A DNA stretch of 64,000 nt from Bacillota bacterium (GTDB lineage: Bacteria > Bacillota > Desulfitobacteriia > Desulfitobacteriales > JAJXUE01): assembly GCA_021783135.1 (NCBI GenBank), contig JAJXUE010000004.1:1-64000 (forward strand), written 5' to 3'. The notes beneath the pieces were generated by a model, which worked only from the letters and a program-made list of their open reading frames with translations, made no database searches and was not told the DNA's origin. Below are positions 9,359 through 19,374 of the stretch, piece after piece (within the stretch, counting starts at the first letter, position 1; every line of letters starts with the position of its first letter). A program made the translations under genes and the position numbers.

Positions 9359-10305
9359 ACCAGTTGCCCTCCCTTAGGCCCACGTGATACAGACCAAACG
9401 AGCAATCTTGCCAAGGCGTTTAATACCAACGTTATTGCGAAAAGAATAAGCCCTATTTCGACCAAAGAGCTTAAATAGAGACTGTATGTCGCCTCGGTAA
9501 ACTCATTGGCAATTACCGCCGCCATCGAATATGCAGGTGCAAACAGCGAAGGCAGAATATCCGGCCGATTACCAATGACCATAGTAACTGCCATGGTTTC
9601 CCCTAAAGCCCGTCCTAAGCCCAGCATCACACCGCCCAATATGCCGGATTTAGAATACGCTAATACTGCTATGCGAATCATTTCCCACTTTGTAGCGCCC
9701 AAAGCTAGCGCTGCTTCGCGTTGAGTATTAGGGACCGCAGCCATAACCTCCCTGGAGATAGCGGCTATCGTCGGTAAAATCATAATAGCTAGAATTAGGC
9801 CGCCAGCTAACATTCCCAGTCCAACCGGGCTACCTTGAAACAACGGAATAAAACCAAGATGCTTATTAAGCCACGGTTCGACAGAATTTCGTAGCATAGG
9901 TGCCAAAATAAAAATGGCCCACAAACCATATACGACGCTGGGGATAGCAGCTAAAAGCTCAACCAAAAACGAGATAACACTACGAACTTTACGCGAGGCC
10001 ATCTCGTTCAAGAATATTGCTACACCAACACCGATTGGACCCGCAAGGGCCAATGCTATTAAGGAGGACACCAACGTACCGTAGATAAACGGCAAGGCAC
10101 CGAAATTCTCTTTTACCGGGTCCCAAACACGATTAGTCAAAAATGACCAGCCGAATTTTGCGATACTTTCCTGCGAGGAAACATACATTTGCCAGCCAAT
10201 CCAAATCATCAGCCCTACCACTACCAAGGCCATGCCAAGGGTGAGAAGGCGCAAAGTCAAATCACCTATTGCGGTTCGGGTACGGACTTTATCCTGTTTA
10301 TTCAT
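9355..10305 (-). CDS. pstC: Phosphate ABC transporter permease PstC
   Basis: A 316-residue permease with six spans, preceded by a short charged N-terminus. The EAA loop QREAALALGATKWEMIRIAVL and the PstC-type block GRALGETMAVTMVIGN are visible. AGGA precedes the ATG. It is the first gene of the pst operon in this window and lies directly behind four Pho repeats. The phosphate-binding protein gene pstS, normally just upstream, is absent: the next upstream gene is an ANTAR regulator with its own terminator. Confidence 0.95.
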   Translation of the reverse strand: MNKQDKVRTRTAIGDLTLRLLTLGMALVVVGLMIWIGWQMYVSSQESIAKFGWSFLTNRVWDPVKENFGALPFIYGTLVSSLIALALAGPIGVGVAIFLNEMASRKVRSVISFLVELLAAIPSVVYGLWAIFILAPMLRNSVEPWLNKHLGFIPLFQGSPVGLGMLAGGLILAIMILPTIAAISREVMAAVPNTQREAALALGATKWEMIRIAVLAYSKSGILGGVMLGLGRALGETMAVTMVIGNRPDILPSLFAPAYSMAAVIANEFTEATYSLYLSSLVEIGLILFAITLVLNALARLLVWSVSRGPKGGQLV

Positions 10306-10398
10306 GCTCTAATTCCTTTCGCCTTCCTCCAATAAGTATAGATAACTGCCAATATTACCTCCAGTCTACTCTCTCTAAAGGGTAATGTAGCATGTCTT

Positions 10399-10437
10399 TG
10401 TTAAGTCAAAATTATCCTAATGTAAAGTTTATGTTAA
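10399..10437 (-). promoter_or_regulatory. Pho box (four PhoP repeats) upstream of pstC
   Basis: Reading the minus strand, four hexamers are spaced exactly 11 bases start to start: TTAACA (10432-10437), TTTACA (10421-10426), ATAATT (10410-10415) and TTAACA (10399-10404). TTAACA-like hexamers with 5-base spacers are the known PhoP-binding pattern in Bacillus. The third repeat is poor. The distance to the pstC start is 93 bases. The -10 element is not clear (TACATT at 10384-10389 is the best candidate). Confidence 0.75.
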
Positions 10438-10500
10438 AATGCTAAATTTAATTACACATCAAGCATAGCAGCAACAAATCATCTTAACATTCACCCCTTA

Positions 10501-10530
10501 AAAAAGAAAAATACCCGTTAAGGGTATTTG
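10501..10530 (-). terminator. Terminator of the ANTAR regulator gene
   Basis: Stem AAATACCC with GGGTATTT and a 5-base loop, followed on the minus strand by TTTTTCTTTTTT. It insulates pstCAB from the upstream gene. Confidence 0.9.
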
Positions 10531-10547
10531 CTTAGATTGGCTATTAA

Positions 10548-11117
10548 CTATATTTCAATCCGATCTTTAAGTACATCAGTAGCAATTCTTTTGAGTGATT
10601 TTTGCGTATCCATGCTAGTCTTTTGCAGCCAACGGTATGCTTCACTTTCGCTCATACCGGCATTTTCCATAACCTTACTTTTGGCGCGATCGACAAGCTT
10701 ACGAATTGCTGCCTCTTCCTCGATTTGCCGCAACTTGCGTTGCAAACCAGCAAGACGTTGGAAGTTATGCGTAGCTACGGTTAACGCTGCCACACAATCC
10801 AAAGCACCTACCGGCTGAAAAACGACCCCTGCTGCACCGGCCTGCACAACTCGTTCTAACAAATGCTGTTCTTGGGGAGCTAAGATTGCAACCACAGGAA
10901 TTTCCGCTTCCTGCCCCAGAATGTCCAGGAGAGCTAGACCCTTACCGGAAGGATCTAGTAGCACCAGGTCAGGTTGAACGCGACGGATTAAGCGTAGCCC
11001 ATCCTCGGGATTGGCAGCCTCACCGGTGACCTGACTGCCATAAACATTTAAAACTTGTTTAGCCTCAGCTCTAACCTGAGACTCAGTCGCCACGATTACA
11101 ATCCGCTGAGCTTTCAT
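10548..11117 (-). CDS. ANTAR-domain response regulator (RNA-binding antiterminator)
   Basis: A receiver-like N-terminal domain (about 1-115, with LVLLDPSGKG in the phosphorylation-loop position) is followed by a coiled linker and a C-terminal ANTAR domain. The ANTAR part has the signature run KLVDRAKSKVMENAGMSESEAYRWLQK. ANTAR proteins bind paired hairpins in nascent mRNA and prevent termination. Start chosen at the ATG at 11117 because AGGAGG precedes it; a longer reading to 11162 would run into a hairpin and lacks a ribosome site. No cognate histidine kinase is adjacent. Targets unknown. Confidence 0.85.
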   Translation of the reverse strand: MKAQRIVIVATESQVRAEAKQVLNVYGSQVTGEAANPEDGLRLIRRVQPDLVLLDPSGKGLALLDILGQEAEIPVVAILAPQEQHLLERVVQAGAAGVVFQPVGALDCVAALTVATHNFQRLAGLQRKLRQIEEEAAIRKLVDRAKSKVMENAGMSESEAYRWLQKTSMDTQKSLKRIATDVLKDRIEI

Positions 11118-11142
11118 ATTCCCTCCTGTTCCCCCTAAATCG

Positions 11143-11181
11143 AAAAAGCGCCCTATGTGCAACTTAATGACTTAGGGACGC
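11143..11181 (-). terminator. Hairpin with T-tail in the leader of the ANTAR gene
   Basis: On the minus strand GCG-T-CCCTA pairs with TAGGG-CGC around a 16-17 base loop, followed by TTTTTC. It sits 26 bases before the start of the ANTAR gene. It either ends the upstream DUF1634 transcript or is an attenuator that the ANTAR protein itself could control. Confidence 0.6.
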
Positions 11182-11263
11182 CTTTGTCCTTACGCAAATA
11201 TTCCTATTGTTTGATACAAGTCAGTATAGCCCACTACTTCGTAAAAATCAAGGGTCAAAGATA

Positions 11264-11623
11264 TTAAAATGCCGCACCAAAAAACAACCCGAATAATAAA
11301 ATTCCCAGCACGAACAAGGTGATGGCTGTATAAAGATAATCTTTTTCAAAGAAGAATAAAAAGACCGATGCTGCTACCCGAAACACCGGGGTGAGAATCA
11401 GCAGATAAAGACCCAGGCTTACGATTGCAGCCGGTTTACCGACAACTAAACCAAGATACACAGCATATAAACTTGTAGGGAACACGCCGGGCGCATAACC
11501 GGAATGACCACTGCTGTAAAATAATGCCAAACCAATCGCAACAATAATGGCCGAAGTGTACACTCCAACTTTCAAGCTTAAACTGATTAGTACTTCATTA
11601 TCTATTTCATTGCGTGTTTTCAT
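11264..11623 (-). CDS. DUF1634 membrane protein
   Basis: A 119-residue protein with three predicted spans (about 14-32, 55-80 and 90-117). The family is almost always found beside TauE/SafE permeases and probably forms a subunit of the exporter. The ATG at 11623 overlaps the stop of the tauE-like gene as ATGA, which favours it over the GTG 21 bases upstream. Confidence 0.8.
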   Translation of the reverse strand: MKTRNEIDNEVLISLSLKVGVYTSAIIVAIGLALFYSSGHSGYAPGVFPTSLYAVYLGLVVGKPAAIVSLGLYLLILTPVFRVAASVFLFFFEKDYLYTAITLFVLGILLFGLFFGAAF

Positions 11624-12459
11624 CTTAGAGTCCACCCTTTCCACAGCATTTCCACCGCAGTGTAAGCTAAAACAGGGATGAACATATAGCGCACGGTTTT
11701 ATTCTTTAAGCGTTCCATAACTTTAGTTCCCACCCGCGCTCCAATCAACACTCCCAAGCCTACCGGCCCAGCCACCAAAGGATCAATGTCACCGCGTGCG
11801 AAGTAAACACCTGCACTTGCTGCGGCAGTAACTCCCATCATGAAATTACTCGTTGCTGATGACACCTTCATGGGTAATTTCATAAAAATATCCATACCCA
11901 GTACCTTAAACGAACCACTCCCGATTCCCAACAGACCCGACAATACCCCCGCAATATACATTACCCCATAAGCCGGGTACACACCTGCAACTTTATAAGG
12001 AATAGTTTCACCGTACAATTTATCATGGTACTCACTACTGAGCTTCAGACGCGCAGCTAGAGGGTGCTCAACCACATCCTTCGGCAGTTCTGTCTTCCGC
12101 TTTTTAAACATAGTGTAGGCGGAGTAGGCCATTAGCAGGCCGAACACTATATACAACGTTTTAGGGCTGACTAGCGCCCCAATAAAAGCTCCGGTTACCG
12201 CACCCATTGTTGTAGCGGTTTCCAGAAACATGCCTAAGCGGATGTTGGAAATTTTGTCTTTCACATAAGCGATTGCCGCCCCACTGGAGGTTGTTATTAC
12301 CGAAACAAGCCCTGCGCCTATCGCAATATGAATAGGCACACCCATACCCAAGGTTAGGATAGGAATTACAATCATTCCACCGCCTATCCCGAGGATTGAG
12401 CCGATGAGTCCAGCCAAGATGGAAAAAAGAAACACAAAGATGCTAGAACTTAAGAGCAA
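11620..12459 (-). CDS. TauE/SafE family anion exporter
   Basis: About 279 residues, 7-8 membrane spans in two halves, each opening with the family glycine motif: SILGIGGGMIVIPIL near the N-terminus and GVLSGLLGIGSGSFKVLG in the second half. Family members export or import sulfite, sulfonates and related organosulfur anions. Substrate here is not known. The reading frame extends to an ATG at 12480, but the strong site GGGGAGG lies just after that codon and 8 bases before a TTG at 12459, so the TTG is the likelier start. Translationally coupled to the DUF1634 gene. Confidence 0.88.
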   Translation of the reverse strand: MLLSSSIFVFLFSILAGLIGSILGIGGGMIVIPILTLGMGVPIHIAIGAGLVSVITTSSGAAIAYVKDKISNIRLGMFLETATTMGAVTGAFIGALVSPKTLYIVFGLLMAYSAYTMFKKRKTELPKDVVEHPLAARLKLSSEYHDKLYGETIPYKVAGVYPAYGVMYIAGVLSGLLGIGSGSFKVLGMDIFMKLPMKVSSATSNFMMGVTAAASAGVYFARGDIDPLVAGPVGLGVLIGARVGTKVMERLKNKTVRYMFIPVLAYTAVEMLWKGWTLR

Positions 12460-12584
12460 CGGATTTTCCTCCCCATGCATTTTCGACTTTTCGACAATAT
12501 ATTCTATCGTGTCTATTATAACCTATATAGCTTCGGATAATAAAGCTCGTTTTGTTCGACTTACGAAACAAAACCATGGCGCAC

Positions 12585-12624
12585 GCAAAAGCCGTGACTG
12601 CACGCAATAAGTCACGGCTTTTGC
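12585..12624 (-). terminator. Strong hairpin ending the acyl-CoA operon
   Basis: A perfect 15-bp stem (GCAAAAGCCGTGACT with AGTCACGGCTTTTGC) and a 10-base loop, 31 bases after the acetoacetyl-CoA synthetase stop. Confidence 0.85.
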
Positions 12625-12654
12625 CCAAGCGCTTTTAACTTTGTGATTGGTCAA

Positions 12655-14610
12655 TTAATCCGCTTGCAATTCGACCAAGTTTTTGTATAGCTCCAGTGAT
12701 TCAGGATTCAACAGTGCGTCCCGGTTGAGCACAGGTTGATTTTCGATAATTTGTTTGATGGCTAGCTCCACTTTTTTACCGCTAATGGTATAAGGAATAT
12801 CGGCGACAACAATTATTTTCGCCGGAACATGGCGCGGGGTTGTATTTTGGCGAATATCGCGTTTAATTTTTGCCGCCAAGTCTGAGGAAAATTTAATGCC
12901 TGGTGCCAGCTTAATGAACAGAATAACGCGCACGTCATTCTGCCAAGTTTGTCCAACGACTAAACTATCCGCAATTTCCGGCAGCGCTTCTACCTGACGG
13001 TAAATCTCGGCTGTCCCAATCCGGACACCACCTGGATTAAGCGTGGCATCCGAGCGGCCATAGACGATAAGCCCGCCGGTATCGGTAATCTCGATATAAT
13101 CCCCATGCCGCCATACATTAGGATAAACACTAAAATAGGCCTGCTTATACTTACTCCCATCAGGGTCATGCCAAAAATAGATGGGCATCACCGGAAAGGC
13201 AAGGGAACACACTAACTCTCCTTTTTGGTTAATTAGCGGTTTTCCCTGTGGGTCATAACTTTCTACCTTCATACCTAAACCACGGCATTGCAGTTCACCG
13301 GCGTATACAGGCAAAATTGGATTACCCAGCGCAAAGGTCGAGACAATATCGGTACCGCCTGTAATCGAGGCCAAGCATACATCCTGTTTGATCGAGTCAT
13401 AAACATAATAGAAGCTTTCTGTCGCCAGCGGTGACCCTGTTGAGAGAATCGTGCGCAAGCTTGGTAGCTCATACCCGGTTTTGGGTTGTACTCCGGCCTT
13501 TTCTATCGCCGCCAGGTATTTTGCGCTCGTGCCGAACACGGTAATTCCTTCGTCTTGGGCCAATTGCCACAATGCACCAGATTCAGGATAAGTAGGCGAA
13601 CCATCGTAGAGAATTAAAGTTGCTCCCACTGCAAGCGCGCTTACCAACCAGTTCCACATCATCCAACCACAGGTGGTATAATAGAATATTTTGTCATTGC
13701 GCGTCAAATCTGTATGCAGCATATGTTCCTTTAAATGCTGGATAAGGACACCACCAGCACCATGCACAATACACTTAGGTATGCCGGTGGTACCTGAAGA
13801 ATACATGATGTAGACAGGATGGTCAAAGGGCAATTGAGCAAATTCGATGGCCAAGTCAGCTTCTGCAGCCAGAAAATTGGGATAGAGAATTGCCCCACTT
13901 AATTCAGAAATATCTGGCTGGGTGTTAATAAATGGTAAGATTACCACTTGAGCAAGTTCACTAATTGCGGCAGTAATGTCCGCAACTTTAGCCAGGGTAT
14001 CATAAGTTTGGCCATTATAAAAGTATCCGTCCGTCGCAAACAAAACCTTAGGCTGAATTTGGCCGAACCGATCGAGCACTCCCTTGATACCAAAATCGGG
14101 GGAACTTGAGGTCCAAATGGCGCCGAGGCTGGTGGTGGCTAACATAGCCACCACCGTTTCAGGACAATTAGGTAAGAAACCCGCAACTCGGTCCCCAACT
14201 TTTACACCAATCGACCGCAGCGCTTTAGCTAAGCGTGCCACTTGGTCATACAGCTGAGCGTAACTTAACCTTTGGGCTTCGCCGCGTTCTCCCTTAAAGA
14301 CAATTGCAGGGCGTTCATCCCGGTAACGGAGCAAATTTTCCGCAAAGTTTAACCTAGCGCCACAAAACCAGCGTGACTCAAGCATATCGTGCAAGTTCTC
14401 TACTACTGTTGTGTAAGGCTGAGAGGCATTGATTTGGCCGAATTCCCACATACTCGCCCAAAAATCCTCGGCGCATTCAATTGACCAGCTGTACAAATCC
14501 TGATAAGTTGCCAAGTCTTTGGCATATTTAGCATTGACCTCCTGCATAAAACGGGTCATCGCTGCCTGTTCAATCTGGGCGGCCGATGGCTGCCACAGCG
14601 GCTGCTTCAT
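12655..14610 (-). CDS. Acetoacetyl-CoA synthetase
   Basis: A 651-residue acyl-adenylate-forming enzyme that converts acetoacetate, ATP and CoA to acetoacetyl-CoA. The N-terminal ACAS extension is followed by the AMP-binding loop MYSSGTTGIPKCIVH (about 271-285), TGGTDIVSTFALGNP, and the C-terminal domain with GRSDATLNPGGVRIG and the catalytic lysine in YTISGKKVELAIKQ. Length and the WASMWEF/NFAENLL N-terminal blocks fit AacS rather than acetyl-CoA synthetase. GGGAGG precedes the ATG. Last gene of the acyl-CoA operon; with the thiolase it could turn acetoacetate into two acetyl-CoA. Confidence 0.92.
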   Translation of the reverse strand: MKQPLWQPSAAQIEQAAMTRFMQEVNAKYAKDLATYQDLYSWSIECAEDFWASMWEFGQINASQPYTTVVENLHDMLESRWFCGARLNFAENLLRYRDERPAIVFKGERGEAQRLSYAQLYDQVARLAKALRSIGVKVGDRVAGFLPNCPETVVAMLATTSLGAIWTSSSPDFGIKGVLDRFGQIQPKVLFATDGYFYNGQTYDTLAKVADITAAISELAQVVILPFINTQPDISELSGAILYPNFLAAEADLAIEFAQLPFDHPVYIMYSSGTTGIPKCIVHGAGGVLIQHLKEHMLHTDLTRNDKIFYYTTCGWMMWNWLVSALAVGATLILYDGSPTYPESGALWQLAQDEGITVFGTSAKYLAAIEKAGVQPKTGYELPSLRTILSTGSPLATESFYYVYDSIKQDVCLASITGGTDIVSTFALGNPILPVYAGELQCRGLGMKVESYDPQGKPLINQKGELVCSLAFPVMPIYFWHDPDGSKYKQAYFSVYPNVWRHGDYIEITDTGGLIVYGRSDATLNPGGVRIGTAEIYRQVEALPEIADSLVVGQTWQNDVRVILFIKLAPGIKFSSDLAAKIKRDIRQNTTPRHVPAKIIVVADIPYTISGKKVELAIKQIIENQPVLNRDALLNPESLELYKNLVELQAD

Positions 14611-14646
14611 GTGTCTCCCTCCCTCTCATCCCGTAGCAAAGCAACT

Positions 14647-15786
14647 TCACTTGCAGCCTAGATAACGTGCAATCACTAGGCGCTGGATTTCCGAAGTTCC
14701 TTCGCCAATCTCAGTCAGTTTAGCATCCCTAAGATACCTTTCGACAGGAAAATCCTTCATGTAACCGTAGCCACCATGAATCTGAATCGCGTCCAAAGCT
14801 ACCCTTACCGCTGTTTCCGAAGCGTATAATTTAGCCATTGCCGCCTCCTTGCCAAAAGGCAAGTGGGCATCTTTGAGGCGGGCAGCTTGCAGTACCATCA
14901 GGCGCGCAAGCTCGATTTGGGTGGCCATGTCAGCCAACTTAAACTGAATCGCCTGGAAATGACTGAGCGGATGGCCAAACTGCTGTCGTTCCCCGGCATA
15001 CTGAAGCGCTGCATCAAAAGCAGCCTGTGCGATTCCTAACGCCATCGCCCCGATACTAATCCGTCCGCCATCTAAAATTTGTAAAAACTGTTTGAATCCG
15101 GCGTTTTCCTGACCCAAAAGGTTCTCGGCAGGAATTTCTACATCTTCAAAGACAAGTTCTGTAGTGTTGGATGCACTTAGTCCCATCTTGTCATAAGGGG
15201 TAGAGATTGTAAACCCCGGGGTACCCGGTTCGACCAGAAAGGAGCTGATACCGCGTGTACCTTTACTGGCATCTGTAAGGGCCGTGACTGTTACCACCCC
15301 GGCAAAACTGGCGTTGGTAATAAAGCACTTGTTGCCGTTTAGCACCCAGCCTTTATCCGTGCGGCGCGCTCTGGTTTTGGTGCCACCTGAATCAGACCCT
15401 GCTTGCGGCTCTGTGAGGCCAAAGGAAGCCAGATATGTACCGTCAAACAGTTGGGGCAGATACTTGTCCTGTTGTTCCGGCGTGCCAAAGTTTACTATAG
15501 GCGAAATACCCAAGGACAAATTAGCAGCATAGGTTATCCCGGTGGAAGCACAAGCGCGTGAGATTTCTTCAACGGTCAAAGCATAGCTGACTACATCCCC
15601 GCCATTACCACCAACCGCTTCAGTAAATGGCAACGCTAATAGACCTAGTTCCCCCATTTGGCTGACAATCTCGCGGGGAAATTCGCCGGAACGATCGCGC
15701 TCGGCTGCTCCCGGTGCAATTACTTCCTGGGCAAATTCCCGCACCATCTTCCGTACGGCCTTCTGTTCGGCGGTAAGGTCAAACAT
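14647..15786 (-). CDS. Acyl-CoA dehydrogenase
   Basis: A 379-residue FAD enzyme of the short-chain acyl-CoA dehydrogenase type. Signatures: [19 protein letters not shown] (FAD/substrate loop, about 131-149), AYASERQQFG-like box seen as YAGERQQFG, and [33 protein letters not shown], which holds the catalytic glutamate at the EGTSE position. Substrate not determined; the enzyme would oxidise an acyl-CoA to the enoyl-CoA. An electron acceptor (EtfAB) is not encoded nearby. 36 bases separate it from the next gene. Confidence 0.93.
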   Translation of the reverse strand: MFDLTAEQKAVRKMVREFAQEVIAPGAAERDRSGEFPREIVSQMGELGLLALPFTEAVGGNGGDVVSYALTVEEISRACASTGITYAANLSLGISPIVNFGTPEQQDKYLPQLFDGTYLASFGLTEPQAGSDSGGTKTRARRTDKGWVLNGNKCFITNASFAGVVTVTALTDASKGTRGISSFLVEPGTPGFTISTPYDKMGLSASNTTELVFEDVEIPAENLLGQENAGFKQFLQILDGGRISIGAMALGIAQAAFDAALQYAGERQQFGHPLSHFQAIQFKLADMATQIELARLMVLQAARLKDAHLPFGKEAAMAKLYASETAVRVALDAIQIHGGYGYMKDFPVERYLRDAKLTEIGEGTSEIQRLVIARYLGCK

Positions 15787-15801
15787 TCATACCACCCCCG
15801 C

Positions 15802-16296
15802 CTATTCCGTGACAAAGTAGACATCAGTAGGTTTGAACTGGCTTAACCGCCGGAACTTGGCTTTAACCGGCATACCGATATAAACATCCTCCGGCGCAAC
15901 CCCAATCAAACGCGACAGGAAGAAGGTATCTACACCGGGCCACTCCACTAAGATCAACGTAAACGGTGTCTCTGCTAAAAACTCTTCCCCACCAAAATAG
16001 CACGTGGTGTAAGTATGAACCTTTGCTTCTAACGGCAAGTCCATCCATTCAGTTGGCTCGCCGCAATTCATGCAGTGACTGCGCGGCGTAGCAAAAGTGC
16101 TGCCGCATTTGGTACATTTGCTGCCCATCAACTGCCCTTTACTGAGTCCGGCAAAAAAAGGAGAGTCTTGCGCATAGCTATGAATATAATCAACTTCATA
16201 GTGATATTTCATGATAATGGGATCGAGATTATACAGCACGCACCCCTGCTCTACTTCTTCCAGTTTAGGCGTTGTTTTTCCTGCTTGTGTCATCAC
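15802..16296 (-). CDS. DUF35 OB-fold/zinc-ribbon acyl-CoA-associated protein
   Basis: A 164-residue protein with a rubredoxin-like zinc ribbon, GSKCTKCGSTFATPRSHCMNCGE (about 59-80, CxxC..CxxC), then an OB-fold domain. DUF35 proteins pair with thiolase-like proteins and can hand over acyl-CoA between partner active sites. Here the gene directly follows the thiolase gene (stop and start adjoin: TAA then GTG ATG), consistent with a complex. Either GTG 16296 or ATG 16293 may be used, both behind AAGGGGG. Confidence 0.9.
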   Translation of the reverse strand: MMTQAGKTTPKLEEVEQGCVLYNLDPIIMKYHYEVDYIHSYAQDSPFFAGLSKGQLMGSKCTKCGSTFATPRSHCMNCGEPTEWMDLPLEAKVHTYTTCYFGGEEFLAETPFTLILVEWPGVDTFFLSRLIGVAPEDVYIGMPVKAKFRRLSQFKPTDVYFVTE

Positions 16297-17553
16297 TTAA
16301 AACCCCCTTTCCATAACTGTGGCCGTAATGTAGGTACCTGTTCCCGCGTGACTGTGAATCAGACCGCGTTTCGCGTTTTTCAACTGCAAGGTATCATCTC
16401 CGCCAAAATGCTGTGCGATGCTGCCTTGTAACTGCCAGAAGGAAAAAACAGCTTGCATCAATCCGGTTGCCCCTACTGGGTGACCGCAAGCTAATAATCC
16501 ACCAGAAGGATTCACCGGCACTTTGCCGTCAAGGTTAGCCGCCCCGGATTCGATAAACTTGCCGCCGTCGCCATACTTACACAGGCCCAAATCTTCGTAA
16601 GTTTGAATTTCAGAAGACGTAAACGCATCATGCAGCTCCACGAAATCCAATTCTTCCAACGGGTTCTGAATATTAGCCATCTTATAAGCTTGTTTAGCAG
16701 CTGCTCTGCCGCCACGGAAGGAGTGTACTCCCGGGTATTTTAAGTCCTTATAATCCTCCGGATTCTCGTGCGGCAAGAGGATTACTTCGCGGGATGGGCG
16801 GTCACTTAACCGCATCGCATCTGTGCCGGTCCCTACCCCACTTAATAAGATAGGTTTGTCTGTGAGTTTAAACGCCATCTCTTCTGAGCACAGAATTGCG
16901 GAAGCAGCGCCATCTGACATCACACAGATGTCTAGCCGCTTCAAAGGATCCGCAACCATCTCGGAATTGAGCACATCGGCTATGGTTAGTTCAGCCGGAA
17001 ATTGTGCATAAGGATTATGCAGCGCATTTTTGTGGTTTTTAACCGATACGGCCGCTAGTTGCTCCACAGTGGTGCCAAATTCATGCATGTGTCGTTTTAC
17101 CATCATGGCGTAGTAACCGGTGTAAAAACCACCTACAGGGTAATCAAAGTTAGTATCAGAGGCTAAGGCGATGAATTCATTGCCCTTCCAGGTGTTAACA
17201 TGCGACATCGTCTCAAAACCTACAGCTAAGCATACGTCCATGCGGCCGCTGGCAATGGCTTCCCAAGCGCTTTGTAAACACATTCCTCCGGTAGCTCCGC
17301 CTGATTCAATCCGTTTGGAAGGCTTAGGTGTTAACCCCAGATAGTCATGCACCATTATTCCTGCCATTAGCTGGCGGGTAAAGTGATCTGAAAAATAAGA
17401 TGTAATCGAGCCATCAATTTGATCAAGGGTCAAATTGGGCACATCAGCCATCGCTGCATCAAACGCCTCTTTGACCATATAGCGAAAATCCTTTTTGGGT
17501 GAAGCTTTGCTAAATTTAGTTATTCCTCCGGCTACCATATATACTGGTTTCAT
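16297..17553 (-). CDS. Thiolase-family acetyl-CoA acetyltransferase (SCPx-like)
   Basis: A 418-residue thiolase-superfamily protein. The active-site cysteine is in GGATGGMCLQSAWEA (Cys92), the first histidine in FVELHDAFTSSEI and the GHPVGATGL motif near 357 holds the second. The HDAF block and DUF35 partner place it with SCP2/archaeal-type thiolases, which condense or cleave acetoacetyl-CoA-like substrates. GGGGG precedes the ATG. It lies 33 bases after the acyl-CoA synthetase gene. Confidence 0.9.
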   Translation of the reverse strand: MKPVYMVAGGITKFSKASPKKDFRYMVKEAFDAAMADVPNLTLDQIDGSITSYFSDHFTRQLMAGIMVHDYLGLTPKPSKRIESGGATGGMCLQSAWEAIASGRMDVCLAVGFETMSHVNTWKGNEFIALASDTNFDYPVGGFYTGYYAMMVKRHMHEFGTTVEQLAAVSVKNHKNALHNPYAQFPAELTIADVLNSEMVADPLKRLDICVMSDGAASAILCSEEMAFKLTDKPILLSGVGTGTDAMRLSDRPSREVILLPHENPEDYKDLKYPGVHSFRGGRAAAKQAYKMANIQNPLEELDFVELHDAFTSSEIQTYEDLGLCKYGDGGKFIESGAANLDGKVPVNPSGGLLACGHPVGATGLMQAVFSFWQLQGSIAQHFGGDDTLQLKNAKRGLIHSHAGTGTYITATVMERGF

Positions 17554-17586
17554 TTACTTTCCCCCTCACAAATTTTAAGCACATTC

Positions 17587-19251
17587 TTAGGCCATAACCC
17601 TTGCTGCCGCTCCCTGCAAACCATATTTACTGACATATTGTTCCCGCAAACGATATTTTTGAATTTTACCACTGGCTGTTGCCGGGTAACTGTCCACAAA
17701 TTCGATGTAGCGAGGAATTTTGTGTTTGGCAATTTGGCCTTGGCAAAATTGTCTAATTTCATCCTCGGACAATTTCTCTCCTTCTCTGAGTCTGACAACC
17801 GCAAGAACCTCTTCGCCGTATTTCAGATCAGGCAGACCCACGACCTGAACATCAGCAATCTTCGGATGCCGATACAAAAATTCTTCTATTTCGCGCGGAT
17901 AGATATTCTCGCCTCCGCGTATAATCATGTCTTTGAGTCGACCGGTAATATTACAGTAACCAGCCACATCCATCACGGCTAAATCACCGGTATGCAGCCA
18001 CCCTTCGCTGTCTACAGCCTGAGCTGTTGCTTCAGGCATGTTGTAATATCCGGCCATAATGCTGTACCCGCGCGCGCACAGTTCCCCCTGCTGTCCGGGC
18101 AACATAGTCTCGCCGGAGGCCGGATCGACTATTTTAACTTCAACACCATCCAACACCCTGCCAACCGTACTTACTCGGAGTTCGAGGGAGTCATCAATTC
18201 TGGTTTGGGTAATTACCGGCGAGGATTCGGTTTGACCATAGGCTATGGTAACCTCCTCCATTCCCATTTTGTTAATTACTTGTTTCATAACTTCTACCGG
18301 ACAAGGAGACCCGGCCATGATACCTTTGCGTAAGGTGCTAATATCATAAGTCTTTGTTTTTAAGGTCTCCAGTTCAGCAATAAACATCGTCGGTACACCG
18401 TGTAAGGCCGTACATCGTTCTTTCTCGACAGCGGCGAGTACTTTGTTCGGCTCGAAATACTCGATAGGCACCATGGTGGCGCCTTTGCTAATGCAGGCCA
18501 AGGAAGACATCACGCAGCCAAAACAATGAAACAAGGGCACTGGAAAACAGAGGCGGTCCTCTTGTTGGAGATTCATTGCATCCGCAACAGCATTGGCATT
18601 ATTAACAATGTTATTGTGAGTTAGCATTACTCCCTTGGGAAATCCGGTAGTACCTGACGTATATTGAATGTTAATCACATCGTCCGGTAAATTCTCTGCT
18701 TGCAGCTGGCGCAATTCCGTATCGCTAACCCCCACCCCATGCTTCAAAAACTCCGCCCAATTCAGCAAGCCCGCAACACGCTCGTCCGAGATAAGGATGC
18801 CATGCTTAAGTTTAGGAATGTGCTCAAATGGATAGAGGTTGTTGGGGTCTGATTTACCACCTGACAATACCTTCCGTAAAGTTTCCAAGTAGTTAAGGTC
18901 TTTAAACCCATTGACCAGGAAGATGGCTACACTGTCTGACTGCTTGAGTAAATACTCTAGTTCACTGGCCTGATAGGATGTGTTAACCGTTACTAAGACT
19001 GCACCCATCATAGCGCTGCCTAATTGAAGCAAAATCCATTCAGGCACATTAGGTGCCCACAGCGCGACCATATCACCCTTTTTAATACCCAGGCCAATTA
19101 GTGCTTTGGCGACTTGTTCTGCGGCCTGCTGCAGTTCGCGATAGGTATACCGCACGGGACGGTCCGCGTATACCATAGCTTCCTTGTCAGGCAGGCGGTT
19201 ACTAACCTCATCTAACAGTTCACCGATCGTAACATTTAAAGCACTTGTCAC
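17587..19251 (-). CDS. Fatty acyl-CoA/acyl-CoA synthetase
   Basis: A 554-residue class I adenylate-forming enzyme. P-loop [18 protein letters not shown] (about 192-209), A5 motif [10 protein letters not shown]7 [10 protein letters not shown]8 [20 protein letters not shown] and the catalytic lysine in [14 protein letters not shown] are all intact. It activates a free carboxylic acid to its CoA ester; chain length is unknown. First gene of the operon, with GTG start behind AGGAGG. A sigma-54-type promoter and an inverted repeat lie just upstream. Confidence 0.92.
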   Translation of the reverse strand: MTSALNVTIGELLDEVSNRLPDKEAMVYADRPVRYTYRELQQAAEQVAKALIGLGIKKGDMVALWAPNVPEWILLQLGSAMMGAVLVTVNTSYQASELEYLLKQSDSVAIFLVNGFKDLNYLETLRKVLSGGKSDPNNLYPFEHIPKLKHGILISDERVAGLLNWAEFLKHGVGVSDTELRQLQAENLPDDVINIQYTSGTTGFPKGVMLTHNNIVNNANAVADAMNLQQEDRLCFPVPLFHCFGCVMSSLACISKGATMVPIEYFEPNKVLAAVEKERCTALHGVPTMFIAELETLKTKTYDISTLRKGIMAGSPCPVEVMKQVINKMGMEEVTIAYGQTESSPVITQTRIDDSLELRVSTVGRVLDGVEVKIVDPASGETMLPGQQGELCARGYSIMAGYYNMPEATAQAVDSEGWLHTGDLAVMDVAGYCNITGRLKDMIIRGGENIYPREIEEFLYRHPKIADVQVVGLPDLKYGEEVLAVVRLREGEKLSEDEIRQFCQGQIAKHKIPRYIEFVDSYPATASGKIQKYRLREQYVSKYGLQGAAARVMA

Positions 19252-19374
19252 ATCCCAACACCTCCTACATATTTACCCCCGGCTTTCTAGCATTGTGCGC
19301 TACGCATTTGCTACCCTCCCTCTTCTAAAACTTACTTTTGACCTTGCAATCGCCTGGTTTTGCCTAATTCAATA

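Noticed and set aside
17550..17804. Minus-strand frame overlapping the end of the acyl-CoA synthetase gene
   Set aside because: Out-of-frame shadow; no family similarity and no independent start signal.
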